DNA of 18,002 bases from Pseudomonadota bacterium (GTDB lineage: Bacteria; Pseudomonadota; Alphaproteobacteria; Caulobacterales; Caulobacteraceae), in assembly GCA_023390245.1 (NCBI GenBank), contig JAEWDF010000037.1, forward strand, positions 1-18,002. The letters are read 5' to 3'. Position numbers and translations under genes: made by a program. Below are positions 1-6,709 of this stretch, piece after piece. How positions within the stretch are numbered: the stretch's first letter is position 1; each line of letters opens with the position of its first letter. The notes beneath the pieces are model-generated. The model had not been told where the DNA came from. It worked only from the letters and a program-made list of their open reading frames with translations, and did not search any database.

Positions 1-20
1 TCTGACATTGGAGGCGTTGC

Positions 21-151
21 AAGAGCCCCTCCACCGCTGCGCGGTCCCCCTCCCCGCGAAGCGGGGAGGAGACACTGCGTCGGCTTCACTGTCTCCTCCC
101 CACTTTGTGGGGAGGTGGCTCGGAGCGAAGCGGAGAGACGGAGGGGTTCTT
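21..151. repeat. Palindromic intergenic element with terminal inverted repeats
   Basis: The ends form a 12-bp inverted repeat with one G-T type mismatch: AAGAGCCCCTCC at 21-32 and GGAGGGGTTCTT at 140-151. Inside lie two strong hairpins, CTCCCCGC-GAA-GCGGGGAG (50-68) and CTCCCCAC-TTT-GTGGGGAG (about 100-118), and a GAGACA/TGTCTC pair between them. The modules containing GGGGAGGTGG and GGAGCGAAGCGGAGAGACGGAGGGG-like sequence resemble mosaic repeats common between genes in Caulobacteraceae and related Alphaproteobacteria (recalled, not searched). No transposase is present, so it would be a non-autonomous element. Confidence 0.7.
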
Positions 152-162
152 CGGGCTCTCCG

Positions 163-193
163 GAAATCCATAAGGCCTTCCTTATGGGATTTC
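163..193. repeat. Imperfect hairpin 5' of the PfkB kinase gene
   Basis: GAAATCC (163-169) pairs with GGATTTC (187-193) and ATAAGG (170-175) pairs with CCTTAT (180-185). The loop is CCTT and one G is bulged, giving 13 base pairs. It directly follows the palindromic element and may be its outermost module or a terminator for a gene to the left. There is no T run, so a terminator role is uncertain. Confidence 0.5.
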
Positions 194-195
194 GG

Positions 196-224
196 GTGAC
201 GCGGCCGGATGGGTCGGCTAAGGC
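196..224 (+). promoter_or_regulatory. Predicted housekeeping promoter giving a leaderless kinase transcript
   Basis: GTGACGC (196-202) matches the Caulobacter sigma-73 -35 consensus TTGACGS in 6 of 7 positions. GCTAAGGC (217-224) resembles the -10 consensus GCTANAWC, with a 14-nt spacer inside the normal 10-14 range. Transcription would begin about at the A of the ATG at 231. No Shine-Dalgarno sequence is visible there. The same stretch holds a 10-bp inverted repeat, TGACGCGGCC (197-206) with GGCCGCGTCA (222-231). Confidence 0.5.
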
Positions 225-230
225 CGCGTC

Positions 231-1247
231 ATGACCCAGTCTGCCTCCCGATACGATGTCTGCGCCGTCGGCAACGCCATCGTCGACGTGCTCAGCCCCT
301 GCGACGCCGCCTTCCTGGAGGCCCAGGACCTCGCGCCCAATTCGATGCAGCTGGTGGACGCCGAACGCAGCGCCGCCCTGTACGACGCCATGGCGCCGGG
401 GGTGGAGGCCTCGGGCGGCTCGGCGGGCAATACGGTCGCGGGCGTTGGTTCGTTCGGCGGCCGCGCGGCCTATATCGGCAAGGTGGCGGACGATACGCTT
501 GGCCAGGTCTTCGTCCACGACATCCGCGCCGCCGGGGTCCATTTCGACACCCCCGTGCTGGCGGACGGCGCGAGCCAGGGCCTCGGCACCGGGCGCTGCC
601 TGGTCAACGTCCTGGCGGACGGCCAGCGCACCATGGCCACCTTTCTGGGCGCGGCCAACCAGCTCCATGCCGATGACATCGACGCGGCGCTGATCGGCGA
701 CAGCGCCATCGTCTATCTGGAAGGCTATCTGTTCGACCCGGCCCCGGCGCGGGCCGCCTTCGAGCGGGCCGCCGCCGCCGCCCACGCGGCCGGGCGCAAG
801 GTGGCCATCACCCTGTCGGACACCTTCGTCGTGGCCCGCTGGCGCGCCGAGCTCCTGGCCTTCATCGAACAGTCGGCAGACATCGTCCTGGCCAATGAGG
901 CGGAGCTGGCCGCCCTGTTCGAGACCGAGGACTTCGACGCCGCCGCCGCCCGCCTGGCCGCCCTGGTCGAGGTCGCCGCCGTGACGCGCGGCGCCGGGGG
1001 CTCGGTGATCCTGAAGGGCGATCGTCGCGTCGTCGTCCCGGCCTTCCCGGTCGACAAGGTGGTCGACACCACCGGGGCCGGCGACCAGTACGCCGCCGGC
1101 TTCCTGCTGGGCCTGGCGCGGGGTCTGCCGCTGGAGGACGCCGGCCGGCTGGGGTCGCTGGCCGCCTCGGAGGTCATCGCCCACTGGGGGCCGCGCCCGA
1201 TGGTCCGGCTGTCGGACCTGGCGGCGGAGCGCGGCCTGGGCCTCTGA
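231..1247 (+). CDS. PfkB-family carbohydrate kinase, adenosine kinase-like
   Basis: A 338-residue cytoplasmic sugar/nucleoside kinase of the ribokinase (PfkB) fold. The N-terminal strand DVCAVGNAIVDVL and the glycine-rich substrate motif GGSAGNTVAGVGSFGG (about 62-77) are present. The C-terminal signature DTTGAGDQYAAGF (about 279-291) supplies the catalytic Asp285 and the anion hole. Length and overall pattern fit the alphaproteobacterial proteins annotated as adenosine kinase, which would phosphorylate adenosine to AMP in purine salvage. PfkB members are hard to separate by substrate, so a related sugar kinase remains possible. The ATG at 231 lies just after a GCTA-type -10 and has no ribosome-binding site, suggesting leaderless translation. 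It converges on the Smr gene with a 7-nt gap and no clear terminator. Confidence 0.85.
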   Translation: MTQSASRYDVCAVGNAIVDVLSPCDAAFLEAQDLAPNSMQLVDAERSAALYDAMAPGVEASGGSAGNTVAGVGSFGGRAAYIGKVADDTLGQVFVHDIRAAGVHFDTPVLADGASQGLGTGRCLVNVLADGQRTMATFLGAANQLHADDIDAALIGDSAIVYLEGYLFDPAPARAAFERAAAAAHAAGRKVAITLSDTFVVARWRAELLAFIEQSADIVLANEAELAALFETEDFDAAAARLAALVEVAAVTRGAGGSVILKGDRRVVVPAFPVDKVVDTTGAGDQYAAGFLLGLARGLPLEDAGRLGSLAASEVIAHWGPRPMVRLSDLAAERGLGL

Positions 1248-1254
1248 GCCCGGC

Positions 1255-1869
1255 TCACCCCTTGCGGCGCAGCGTCACATAGAAGGCCCCGTTCCCGCCG
1301 TGGCGGGCGTGGGCGACGGTGAAGCCGGACACCACCGCGCGCAGAGCCGGCGCCTGCATCCATTCGGCGAAGGCGGCGCGGATCACGCCGCCGCCCAGCC
1401 GACCCTGGCCGGTGATGACCAGAACGGCGCGCAGGCCGCGCGCCTGGCAGGCGGTCAGGAAGGCGCGCAACTGATCCTCGGCCTCGAACCGGCCGAAGCC
1501 GTGCAGGTCGATGCGGGCCTCGATCGGATCGCGCTCGCGCGACAGGCGACGCTTGCGGTTGGGCTCCACGTCCTCGGGCGCCGAACGCACGCGCGGCGGG
1601 GCGGGTTTGACGGGCCTGCCGGGCGGGACCGAGAGCGTCGCGGGCGGCTTCGAGGGTCGGGCGGGAGTCGGGCGGGGCGTATCCGTCCCGCCCGTCATCA
1701 GGGCGGCCGGGGCCGCGTCCGGACCGATGCGCGGGGGCTTGCGCGGCGCGGCGGGGGTGACGCTGGAGGCGACACGGCGCCAGATGCGGCGATCCTCGCG
1801 CGTCAGCCCCCGATCGTCGCGAGGCGGATCGTTGCGCGGCTCATCCTTGTCGCCCCGGGGCCGTTTCAT
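1255..1869 (-). CDS. Smr/MutS2-domain protein
   Basis: A 204-residue protein. The first 100 or so residues are highly charged and then rich in proline and basic residues, and look disordered. The C-terminal half is an Smr domain: DLHGFGRFEAEDQLRAFL (DxHG motif, about residues 121-138), VLVITGQG, GGVIRAAF and GFTVAHARHGGNGAFYVTLRR. Smr domains occur at the end of MutS2 and as stand-alone proteins, and several have nuclease activity on DNA or RNA. Stand-alone alphaproteobacterial members are little studied. The start codon overlaps the stop of the preceding regulator (ATGA at 1866-1869), so translation is probably coupled. Family is clear; the substrate is unknown. Confidence 0.9.
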   Translation of the reverse strand: MKRPRGDKDEPRNDPPRDDRGLTREDRRIWRRVASSVTPAAPRKPPRIGPDAAPAALMTGGTDTPRPTPARPSKPPATLSVPPGRPVKPAPPRVRSAPEDVEPNRKRRLSRERDPIEARIDLHGFGRFEAEDQLRAFLTACQARGLRAVLVITGQGRLGGGVIRAAFAEWMQAPALRAVVSGFTVAHARHGGNGAFYVTLRRKG

Positions 1870-2105
1870 GCCTCGCCGTCGTCGTCGGGGACCTCGCCGG
1901 GGCCGGGCTCATAGGCCAGCAGGTCGCCCGGCTGGCAGTCCAGTTCGCGGCACAGGGCGTCCAGGGTGGTGAAGCGCACCGCCCGCGCCTTGCCCGTCTT
2001 CAGGATCGACAGGTTGGCCACGGTCACGCCGACGCGGTCCGCCAGCTCGGTGAGCGACATGCGGCGTTCGACAAGGATGCGGTCGAGCTGGACGCGGATG
2101 GCCAT
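1866..2105 (-). CDS. Small Cro/C1-type helix-turn-helix regulator
   Basis: A 79-residue protein made almost entirely of one helix-turn-helix domain: LDRILVERRMSLTELADRVGVTVANLSILKTGKARAVRFTTLDALCRELDCQPGDLL. The recognition helix is around TVANLSILKTGK. The C-terminal GDLLAYEP followed by an acidic tail is typical of the short YozG-like class (HTH_26). In many bacteria this class sits beside a DUF2975 membrane protein, as here: the DUF2975 gene is 23 nt upstream on the same strand. A local DNA-binding role, possibly autoregulatory or controlled by its membrane partner, is inferred from this pairing. It overlaps the Smr gene downstream by 4 nt. Confidence 0.9.
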   Translation of the reverse strand: MAIRVQLDRILVERRMSLTELADRVGVTVANLSILKTGKARAVRFTTLDALCRELDCQPGDLLAYEPGPGEVPDDDGEA

Positions 2106-2128
2106 GGCGAAATCCTAACGCAGGCGGG

Positions 2129-2728
2129 TCAGATCGTCAGTTCGGATTCGCGGCGCAGGCGCGCGCCCTCGCGGAACACCTCCGCGAGCACGAAGACAAT
2201 CAGGACGGAGAAGATCGGGGTCAGCAGCTCGCCGAGTCCCTGCGGCTCCATCACCCCCGGCGCCAGGCGCTGGGCGACGAAGCCCTGGGCCAGCCAGACG
2301 CCGCCGGTGACGATCGCCAGGATCAGGCCGATGTGGCGCAGGCGGCGGACGTTCTGCGGATGGAAGGGGTCGCCCAGGGTCAGGGTGCGGAAGATGCGGC
2401 GCAGGCTGCGCAGGATCAGCATGAAGCCGCCGAAATAGGCGGTGAAGGCGCCCAGGCCGAAAACCAGCAGCATGCGCGTCAACGGCAGCTGGCGGCCGCC
2501 GGCGTCGTCGGTCACGGTGATGTTGAGATTGTCGAGGGGAATGAAGACGGCCGTGATCAGCAACAGCAGCAGGACGCCGGTGATCAGGGCCAGGAGCACA
2601 TAGGCGACGTCCAGGGCGATCTTCAGCACGCTGGAGACGGAGCCTGGGCCAAGCGCGCGAAGGCCGGCCAGGACGGGCGCGCGCGCCTCGCCGGGGTTCA
2701 GCGTCAATCGCGGCTTCGGCAGGCGCAT
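2129..2728 (-). CDS. DUF2975 membrane protein
   Basis: A 199-residue integral membrane protein with four predicted membrane spans: about residues 34-63 (VLKIALDVAYVLLALITGVL onward), 85-108, 131-150 and 168-186. The loop motif LGDPFHPQNVRRLRHIGLIL and the ending AEVFREGARLRRESELTI are characteristic of DUF2975, whose function is unknown. I place the start at the ATG at 2728 (MRLPKPRLTL). An upstream in-frame ATG at 2803 would add 25 Pro/Arg-rich residues with no family resemblance. Only a poor AAGGG lies 10 nt before 2728. First gene of a probable three-gene operon with the HTH and Smr genes. Confidence 0.82.
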   Translation of the reverse strand: MRLPKPRLTLNPGEARAPVLAGLRALGPGSVSSVLKIALDVAYVLLALITGVLLLLLITAVFIPLDNLNITVTDDAGGRQLPLTRMLLVFGLGAFTAYFGGFMLILRSLRRIFRTLTLGDPFHPQNVRRLRHIGLILAIVTGGVWLAQGFVAQRLAPGVMEPQGLGELLTPIFSVLIVFVLAEVFREGARLRRESELTI

Positions 2729-2872
2729 GGTGGTCGGCCCTTCAGGCCGGACGGGATGGCGCGACGGCCGCGCGGGGTCCGGCGAACCCGCACGCGGCTT
2801 CATACATCGCGGTCTTCATCGAGATCGTCAAAGCTCTCTTGATCGATACTGAGGGTTGGCTCAGGGCGGCGA

Positions 2873-2989
2873 TCAGAAGGCCTGGAGCAGGATGGCGACC
2901 AGGGCGGTCGGCAGGGCGGCAATCAGAACCGTGTTGACGAAGACGGCGCCGAGCTTGTCCAGCCAGACCGAGGCGTTCATCGTATGCAT
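2873..2989 (-). CDS. Small single-pass membrane peptide (hypothetical)
   Basis: A 38-codon ORF starting MHTMNASVWLDKLGAVFVNT and ending in a hydrophobic stretch VLIAALPTALVAILLQAF. A GGAG lies 7 nt before the ATG, a good spacing. One membrane span (about residues 14-36) following a short polar N-terminus is a common layout for small inner-membrane proteins. It lies 144 nt upstream of the DUF2975 gene on the same strand and could be co-transcribed or have its own promoter in the AT-rich region above 3000. I do not recognise a family. Support is the ribosome-binding site, hydrophobicity and position only. Confidence 0.45.
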   Translation of the reverse strand: MHTMNASVWLDKLGAVFVNTVLIAALPTALVAILLQAF

Positions 2990-3071
2990 TGTGTTTCTCC
3001 GTTGCTCCTGGAGGGTGATTTGTCACCCCGTTGATATTGTTTTCCGCAAGATCGTTTCGGTGGGGTCCGAA

Positions 3072-3100
3072 ATCAGGAACGCTGCGGCCTCGTTCCTGAT
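3072..3100. repeat. Perfect 10-bp inverted repeat in the 2990-3197 gap
   Basis: ATCAGGAACG (3072-3081) and CGTTCCTGAT (3091-3100) form a perfect inverted repeat around a 9-nt centre. No T run follows on either strand, so an operator or RNA hairpin is more likely than a terminator. It lies about 83 nt upstream of the small membrane-peptide ORF. The GGAACG and CGTT words recall the EcfG promoter, but the spacing is wrong for one. Confidence 0.55.
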
Positions 3101-3140
3101 GATGCATAGATAGACCGTGCGGACTGGGAAATCACGTTAC

Positions 3141-3157
3141 ATATCGTTTAACGATAT
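3141..3157. promoter_or_regulatory. Perfect 17-bp palindrome, probable operator
   Basis: ATATCGTT-T-AACGATAT is a perfect two-fold symmetric site with a single central base. It lies in the most AT-rich patch of the window, between a minus-strand transcription unit and rdgB, whose start is 40 nt downstream. The symmetry and length are typical of dimeric winged-helix repressor sites. The regulator is unknown, and the nearby Cro/C1-type gene is only one candidate. It does not fit a CtrA site: the TTAA words are 5 nt apart, not 7. Confidence 0.5.
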
Positions 3158-3197
3158 TAAACTTTGGCAATAGACTGTTTCAGGGATGTGATCGAGG

Positions 3198-3800
3198 ATG
3201 AATCTGAAGCTTATCAAGGGGATGCGGATCGTCGCGGCCACGCACAATCCCGGCAAGGCGCGCGAGATCGAAGCGCTGCTTGATGGAAATTACGAGATCG
3301 TCACCGCCGGGTCGCTGAACCTGCCCGAGCCCGACGAGACCGAGAGCACCTTCGCCGGCAACGCCATGCTGAAGGCGCGCCATGCGGCGGCCCTGTCGGA
3401 CGAGGTCTGCCTGGCGGACGACTCGGGCCTGTCGGTCGCCGCGCTGGACGGCGCGCCGGGCATCTTCTCCGCCCGCTGGGCCGGGCCGACGAAGGATTTC
3501 GCCCTGGCCATGCGCAAGGTCGAGGAGCGGCTGGAGGAGGCCGGCGCCGCCGACCGGCGGGCCTGGTTCACCTCGGCCCTGGCCGTGGCCTGGCCGGACG
3601 GCCCCTGCGTGGTGGTCGAGGGCGTGGTCCACGGCGCGCTGACCTTCCCGCCGCGCGGCGAACGGGGCTTCGGCTACGACCCGATCTTCATCCCCGAGGG
3701 CGGGACCGAGACCTATGGCGAGATGGACCCGGCGGCCAAGGACGCCGACAGCCACCGAGCGCGCGCCTTCCGGCGGCTGAGGGCGGCGCTGATTGACTGA
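3198..3800 (+). CDS. rdgB: RdgB/HAM1 non-canonical purine NTP pyrophosphatase
   Basis: A 200-residue house-cleaning enzyme that hydrolyses (d)ITP and XTP to the monophosphate plus pyrophosphate, keeping deaminated purines out of DNA and RNA. Motifs run in order: ATHNPGKAREIEALL (14-28), ESTFAGNAMLKARHAA, the metal-binding ADDSGL (73-78), GAPGIFSARWAG, GFGYDPIFIPEGG and the terminal SHRARAFRRL. Length matches the family. The start is ambiguous: ATG 3198 (MNLKLIKGMRIV) or the ATG at 3222 (MRIVAATHN), and neither has a well-spaced ribosome-binding site. A perfect palindrome at 3141-3157 lies in the upstream region. It overlaps hemW by 8 nt, so the two are co-transcribed. Confidence 0.93.
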   Translation: MNLKLIKGMRIVAATHNPGKAREIEALLDGNYEIVTAGSLNLPEPDETESTFAGNAMLKARHAAALSDEVCLADDSGLSVAALDGAPGIFSARWAGPTKDFALAMRKVEERLEEAGAADRRAWFTSALAVAWPDGPCVVVEGVVHGALTFPPRGERGFGYDPIFIPEGGTETYGEMDPAAKDADSHRARAFRRLRAALID

Positions 3801-4953
3801 CCCCCTTGATCCGGGGACGGACGTCGCCCTGTACGTCCACTGGCCGTACTGCGCGCGCATCTGTCCCTACTGCGACTTCAACGTGGTGCGGGACCGGGGG
3901 CGGGCGGCCGAACAGGCGGGACTGGTCGAGGCGATCCTGGCGGACATGGCGGCGCAGGCGGCCCTGGCCGGGCCGCGCCGGCTGGCCTCGATCTTCTTCG
4001 GCGGCGGCACGCCCTCGCTGATGGACCCGGCGGCCGTCGCGGCGGTGGTCGAGCAGGCGCGGGCGCTGTTCCCGCCGCGCGGCGACGTCGAGGTGACGCT
4101 GGAGGCCAATCCGACCGACGCCGAGGCCGGCCGCTTCGCCGCCCTGGCCGAGGCCGGGGTCAATCGGCTGTCGATGGGGGTGCAGGCGCTGGACGACGCG
4201 GCCCTGGCCTTCCTGGGCCGCAACCATTCGGCCGGGGAGGCCCTGCGCGCGGTCGAACTGGCGCGGCGGCTGTTCCCGCGCCTGTCGATCGACCTGATCT
4301 ACGCCCGCCCGGGCCAGACGGTCCGGGCCTGGACGCAGGAGCTGACGACCGCCCTGGCGCTCGGCTTCGAGCATGTCTCGCCCTATCAGCTGACCATCGA
4401 GGCCGAGACGGCGTTCGGGCGCGCCCTGCGGCGCGGCGCCCTGATCCCGCCGGACGAGGACCGGGCGGCGGCGCTGTACGAGACCACCCAGGCGGTGCTG
4501 GGGAAGGCGGGGTTCGAGGCCTATGAGGTGTCCAACCATGCGCGCGGCCTGGCGGCGCGCTCGGCGCACAACCTGCACGTCTGGCGCGGCGGCGACTATC
4601 TGGGCCTGGGGCCGGGCGCGCACGGGCGGCTGACGCGGGACGGCGCGCGGATCGCCACGGTCGCCCACCGCCGGATCGGCGACTATGTCGCGGGCGTCGC
4701 GCGCGGCGAGCCCTGGGGCGAACGGGAGACGCTGACTCCCGCCGACGCGGCCGAGGAGCAATTGCTGCTGGGGCTGCGCACCGTCGAGGGCGCCCGCGCC
4801 GACCTGGCCTGGGCGCTGGGCCTGTCGGCCGCCGACGCGCCGCTGGCGGGCCTGGTCGCGGACGGCTTCGTCACGCTGGCGAACGGGCGGATCGTGGCCA
4901 CGCCCAAGGGACGTCCGGTCCTGGACGGCGTGCTGAAGGCCCTGCTGACCTAG
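3793..4953 (+). CDS. hemW: HemW-type radical SAM protein (heme chaperone)
   Basis: A 386-residue radical SAM protein. The cluster motif CxxxCxxC is at Cys20, Cys24 and Cys27 (HWPYCARICPYCDFN), followed by FFGGGTPSLM, VTLEANPT, RLSMGVQALDD and the C-terminal HemN-type region (ARSAHNLHVWRGGDYLGLGPGAHG). HemW was long annotated as a coproporphyrinogen III oxidase. Characterised members are heme-binding chaperones that lack the extra cysteine of HemN, and the PYCDFN form seen here is typical of HemW. The only sensible start is TTG 3793, inside the end of rdgB, with GAGGG about 10 nt upstream. The stop codon runs directly into a palindromic repeat. rdgB-hemW adjacency is common in Alphaproteobacteria. 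Confidence 0.92.
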   Translation: MTDPLDPGTDVALYVHWPYCARICPYCDFNVVRDRGRAAEQAGLVEAILADMAAQAALAGPRRLASIFFGGGTPSLMDPAAVAAVVEQARALFPPRGDVEVTLEANPTDAEAGRFAALAEAGVNRLSMGVQALDDAALAFLGRNHSAGEALRAVELARRLFPRLSIDLIYARPGQTVRAWTQELTTALALGFEHVSPYQLTIEAETAFGRALRRGALIPPDEDRAAALYETTQAVLGKAGFEAYEVSNHARGLAARSAHNLHVWRGGDYLGLGPGAHGRLTRDGARIATVAHRRIGDYVAGVARGEPWGERETLTPADAAEEQLLLGLRTVEGARADLAWALGLSAADAPLAGLVADGFVTLANGRIVATPKGRPVLDGVLKALLT

Positions 4954-5013
4954 AGCCTGATCGGTTGAGGAGGAATCGCTTCGCGATTCCGCCGACGCCG
5001 TGAATCAGGCTCC
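4952..5013. repeat. Interspersed palindromic repeat, copy A
   Basis: Outer stem GAGCCTGAT (4953-4961) with ATCAGGCTC (5004-5012). Inner stem GGAATCGC (4972-4979) with GCGATTCC (4983-4990) around a TTC loop. It begins in the hemW stop codon and sits between the ends of two convergent genes, so it may also act as a bidirectional terminator. Two related copies lie at the right end of the window (17880-17938 and 17950-18002). Confidence 0.75.
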
Positions 5014-5023
5014 AGATTTCGCT

Positions 5024-6709
5024 CTAGCGCCTGCGCAGGCCCAGCAGGCCGCGCCAGCCGCCGCTGGTCAGCAGGGCCACGTCCAGCAGCGCCAGGGCCA
5101 GGGGGGTGGAAGCGGGGGCGGCGATGAAGCGCGGTCGCCATTCGGGCGCGAACTTGGCCTTGTAGCCGCGCAGGCCCTGGAAGCCGTAGAGGGCGCCGCC
5201 TTCCTCAAACACCAGGGCCCCGACGCGGGCGAAGACCGGCGCCAGGCGGCGATCCTCCAGCCCGGACAGCGGCGCCATGCCCAGGTCGAGCGCGCCCAGG
5301 CCGCTCTCGCGCGCCCACTCGGCGCAGCGCACGAAGAGATAGTCCATGATCCCCGCCGGGGCGTCCGGTCGGTGCCGCATCAGGTCGATCGCCGCCGACT
5401 CCCCCGCGACCAGCAGATTGGCGAAGGCGACGATCCGGCCCTCGACGCGCGCCACCGCCAGCGGCGACAGGTCCAGATAGGCCGGATCGAACCGGCCCAG
5501 GGAGAAGGCCTTCTCCCCGCCCGGATGCTGGGCCAGCCAGGCGTCGGAGACGGCCTTAAGCTCGGCGATGACCGTCGAGGCGCCGCCCGGCGGCAGGACC
5601 ACGAACGTCGCACCCTCGCGCTCGGCGCGGTTCACGGCCGTGCGCAGGTTCTGCTTCGACCGGCCTTCGAGGGAGAAGGCGTCCAGCGCGATCACGGCCG
5701 TCTCCCCGACCTTGCGGACCGCCAGCCCCAGGGTGGCCAGGTCGCCCAGCATGGCCTCGCCCACGGAATAGAAGACGGGCGCGCCGCCGTGGCTGTCAGC
5801 CATCTCCGCGAAGGCCCACAGCAGGTCCAGCCGCTCGGACGCCAGGCCCGCCGGCTCGCCCATGGCGATCCAGCGTCGTCCGCGCACCCGATAGGCCAGG
5901 AAGGACCGGCCGGACGGACTGAACAGCAGCGCCTTGTCCCCCAGAAGGGCCAGCCACGTCTCCGGATTGGCCGCCTCGGCCTGGTTCAGGGCCGCGCGGG
6001 CGCGGGCGAGAGCCTCCGGCCCGGCCGGGCCGTGATTGTGGGCGCCGGGAGAGCCGAGCAGGGATCGACCGGCCACCACCAGGGTCAGGATCGCCAGCAC
6101 CAGTCCGGCGCGCAGGAAGCCCGACGCCTGACGGTCCACCAGGAAGCGCCACCACAACTCGTCGGTATAGGTCACATCGCGGTAGGCGAAGAAGCCGAGC
6201 CACAGCATGGCCGCCACCACCGCGACCAGCAGCAGAAGCCAACCCGGCCGCAGGGGCTCGCTGAGGCGGGATCGACGATTGAAGGCGGACCGGCACGGCG
6301 CCAGCAGCGCCGCGACGACGGCCAGGTCCGCCGCCTCCTCCCAGTCCAGGCCCTTCAGAATGGAGAAGACCGCGCCGACGCCCAGGGTCGCCAGCGCCGC
6401 CCAGTAGGCGCCCCGGCGTCGACGCCACAGGCCGGCGGACAAAAGCAGCAGCATGAAGCCGGCGATGCTGGCGACGAAGTGCGACAGGTCGATCAGGACC
6501 GGCGAGACGACGCCCGTGAGCTGGCGCAGACGGACGTCGATCTCCGGCGTGACGGCCGAGGTCAGCATCAGCGCGCCGGCCGCGAAACCCAGGACGGCGA
6601 ACAGCTGGGGCGTCAGTTCGTAGCCCAGGCCGACCAGTCGGAGGAACAGGCGCGAGGCGGGGTATGGACGACGCGGCAAGCGGCTCTCCGATTCAGGCCG
6701 TCCCACCAT
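5024..6709 (-). CDS. MprF-like phosphatidylglycerol lysyltransferase, half-length (DUF2156)
   Basis: A 561-residue membrane protein. About six hydrophobic segments in the first half (for example LTPQLFAVLGFAAGALMLTS, SIAGFMLLLLSAGLW and GWLLLLVAVVAAMLWLGFF) precede a cytosolic domain from about residue 210. That domain has the DUF2156 features ALLGDKALLFSPSGRSFLAY, AFSLGRFDPAYLDLSPLAV, AIDLMRHRPDAPAGIMDYLF and LDLGMAPLSG. Such domains transfer lysine or alanine from aminoacyl-tRNA to phosphatidylglycerol, lowering surface charge and giving resistance to cationic peptides. Full MprF is about 840-870 residues, with an extra N-terminal eight-span flippase that is absent here. The start at 6709 (MVGRPESESR) is a guess; ATG 6748 would add 13 residues. 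Neither has a clear ribosome-binding site. Confidence 0.8.
   Translation of the reverse strand: MVGRPESESRLPRRPYPASRLFLRLVGLGYELTPQLFAVLGFAAGALMLTSAVTPEIDVRLRQLTGVVSPVLIDLSHFVASIAGFMLLLLSAGLWRRRRGAYWAALATLGVGAVFSILKGLDWEEAADLAVVAALLAPCRSAFNRRSRLSEPLRPGWLLLLVAVVAAMLWLGFFAYRDVTYTDELWWRFLVDRQASGFLRAGLVLAILTLVVAGRSLLGSPGAHNHGPAGPEALARARAALNQAEAANPETWLALLGDKALLFSPSGRSFLAYRVRGRRWIAMGEPAGLASERLDLLWAFAEMADSHGGAPVFYSVGEAMLGDLATLGLAVRKVGETAVIALDAFSLEGRSKQNLRTAVNRAEREGATFVVLPPGGASTVIAELKAVSDAWLAQHPGGEKAFSLGRFDPAYLDLSPLAVARVEGRIVAFANLLVAGESAAIDLMRHRPDAPAGIMDYLFVRCAEWARESGLGALDLGMAPLSGLEDRRLAPVFARVGALVFEEGGALYGFQGLRGYKAKFAPEWRPRFIAAPASTPLALALLDVALLTSGGWRGLLGLRRR

Noticed and set aside
3075..3096. GGAAC...CGTT words within the inverted repeat as an EcfG promoter
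   Set aside because: The distance between the boxes is far shorter than 16 nt on either strand; the words come from the repeat arms.
3147..3159. Possible CtrA site (TTAA repeats) upstream of rdgB
   Set aside because: The two TTAA words are 5 nt apart, whereas CtrA boxes need 7; the 17-bp palindrome explains the sequence better.
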